A stretch of 64,000 nucleotides of DNA from Eulemur rufifrons. Lineage: Eukaryota > Chordata > Mammalia > Primates > Lemuridae. The notes under the pieces are model-generated. The model had not been told where the DNA came from. It was given only the letters and a program-made list of their open reading frames with translations, and ran no database searches. This document shows, in pieces, positions 62,527 through 64,000 of the stretch (its first letter is position 1; every line of letters starts with the position of its first letter). The position numbers and the translations under genes were made by a program. The DNA lies in the NCBI RefSeq assembly GCF_041146395.1, contig NC_090984.1, forward strand, positions 85,757,114-85,821,113, given 5' to 3'.

Positions 62527-62720
62527 CAGGGGTCCCCAACCTATGGTGAGTTGTATAATTATTTCATTGTATATTACAATGTAATAATAATAGAAATAAA
62601 GTACACAATAACTGTAATGCACTTGAATCATCCTGAAACCATCCCCCTACCCCCTTGGTCCATGGAAAAATTATCTTCCATGAAAACAGTCCCTGGTACT
62701 AAAAAGGTTGGGAACCACTG
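62527..62720 (+). mobile_element. Short hAT element (MER1-like) with perfect 8-bp duplication
   Basis: Starts CAGGGGTCCCCAACC and ends GGTTGGGAACCACTG, near-perfect inverted ends. TTTTAAAG flanks both sides (62519-62526 and 62721-62728), the 8-bp duplication diagnostic for hAT. The right interior has 'ccctggtactaaaaaggttg', MER1-like. Non-autonomous, about 194 bp. Confidence 0.88.
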
Positions 62721-62754
62721 TTTTAAAGTATTTTTTTTTTAAAGTATTTTCTTT

Positions 62755-63058
62755 CTTTTCTTCCATTCTCTTTGTTTTTTGATACAGAGTCTCACTCTGT
62801 CGCCCTGGGTAGAGTGCAGTGACTTCATCATAGCTCACTGCAACCTCAAACTCCTGGGCTCAAGTGATTCTCCTGCTTCAGCTTCCTGAGTAGCTGGTAC
62901 TATAGGCGCACATCACAACGCCCAGCTAACTTTTTCTGTTTTTGGTAGAGACTATTGCTCTTCCTCAGGCTGTTCTCTAACCCCTGAGCTCAAGTGATCC
63001 TTCTGCCTCGGCCTCCCAGAGTGCTAGGATTGCGGGTTTGAGGCCACCCCGTCTGGCC
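62755..63058 (-). mobile_element. Old Alu (AluJ-like), antisense, with target duplication
   Basis: Ends 'aggccaccccgtctggcc'. The duplication TAAAGTATTTTCTTT lies at about 62740-62754 and 63059-63073. It inserted right beside the short hAT element. Confidence 0.85.
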
Positions 63059-63289
63059 TAAAGTATTTTCTTTTTTGGGAAAATTTGTTTCAAAGTACGC
63101 ATAACTTTCTACAGTTATTCAGCACTGTTATTGTATAAATGAAGAATCGGGGAAGTTTATGCCTGTTTGCTTGCTTGTTTTAATTTACGTTTATCTCTTC
63201 CTAGTTGTCTTTTTATTGTTTGGTTGAAAGTTAAAACAAATATTAAGTGATTCAGATGTATAAGAATACAGAATGTGTATGTACAGTTT

Positions 63290-63850
63290 AAAGATTAAAT
63301 ATAAAATGAATACCTGTGTACTGAACACCTGTGTACCTTTCAGCTTTATTTAAAATTTTCTTTTAAAAATTAAATACATATACAATATTTATATATGTGT
63401 AAGATATAGACACAATGAACAGTCTGTGCCTAGTTTAATAATGTTATCCTAACTTTTTATTCTTTTATGTACTCCCCCCAGAGTAACTACTATCTTTCTT
63501 ATCTTTGCTTTTCTTTTAGTTTTGCCACATCTGTTTATATCCCTAAACTATTTTTTTTGTTCTCTTTTTGCACTCTAAAAATATGATCCTTCTGTATGAG
63601 TTTTTGCAACTTCCCATTTTCCTTCAACTTTATGGTCCTAATATTCTTTCACCATGTTGTATGTAGCTCAAATTCATTTACTTTCACTGCTGTGTGGAAT
63701 TTCATCATATGAATATTTTACAGTTAATCTATTTTCTGTTGTCTGTTGATGGACATTTGAGTTTCCAGGGTTTTTTTTTTTTTTTTTTTTTTTGGTTACT
63801 ATAAACAGTACTGCTATGAACACCTTGCATAGGTCTATTGGTTGCACTTT
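63290..63850 (-). mobile_element. L1M fragment, antisense
   Basis: 'gttgatggacatttgagttt' and 'ctataaacagtactgctatg' are reverse-complement L1M phrases. A poly-T run at 63771-63794 sits inside. Confidence 0.55.
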
Positions 63851-64000
63851 AGTGTCTCTATGATAGTGTTTTTTCAAATTTTCTGTTACCACTCACAATA
63901 AGAAACATTTTTTATGACTCAGTACATTATCAAGTGTACACATATATAACAAAAGTTTCCTGAAATAAAGCTTCTGTGCAATACTGTGCTATTTTGTTTC
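63851..64000. other. Right edge, no recognised feature
   Basis: AT-rich intron-like sequence. Confidence 0.4.

Overview
This window reads as nuclear DNA of a strepsirrhine primate, most likely a Malagasy lemur. The main reason is the SINE content. At least ten near-full-length dimeric Alu copies share a diagnostic mid-element text (AAATTATCTGGACAACTAAA, then AAAAATATATAG before the right monomer) and 'agcactctgggaggcc' starts with 'cctgagcaagagcgagac', as in lemur Alu lineages rather than human AluY/S. Older AluJ-type copies, L2, MIR, L1M, MER/hAT, Tigger and MaLR fragments make up the ancient mammalian background. No bacterial genes, rRNA, tRNA or CRISPR array were seen.

Almost nothing is protein coding. 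The best host-gene evidence is two minus-strand exons, 41254-41480 and 40650-40788. They have good splice sites, compatible phase (2 nt + 1 nt), a terminal stop and an AATAAA about 55 bases beyond it. They look like the 3' end of a coiled-coil protein gene that I cannot name. At 52.7-53.5 kb lies a strong CpG island with GC boxes, a CGG run and a consensus plus-strand splice donor at 53008/53009. This is probably a promoter and non-coding first exon of a gene running right out of the window, with a first intron longer than 11 kb. The minus-strand gene could start from the same island, but I did not find its 5' exons.

Layout. 0-12.6 kb: old repeats, a nested hAT/L1 structure (2.27-3.34 kb), a 5'-inverted L1 (3.6-4.6 kb), an LTR-like block and an old Alu. 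12.6-17.5 kb: a complete LTR-to-LTR endogenous retrovirus on the minus strand with 5-bp target duplication, primer-binding site, polypurine tract, broken gag/pro/pol and an env transmembrane remnant. Its pol looks class III (HERV-L/HERV-S-like). Integrase and most env surface sequence are missing. 17.5-40 kb: L1M, Alu, L2, MIR, Tigger, MER53-like hairpin and MaLR pieces. 40.5-41.5 kb: minus-strand terminal exons. 42-52 kb: Alus, an ERV-L pol remnant (45.2-46.5 kb), L1 and MIR. 52.7-54 kb: CpG island. 54-64 kb: presumed first intron, with Alu, L2, a Tigger2-like element split by an AluJ, a short hAT element with perfect 8-bp duplication, and L1M.

All family names were assigned by eye from remembered consensus features; no database search was run.
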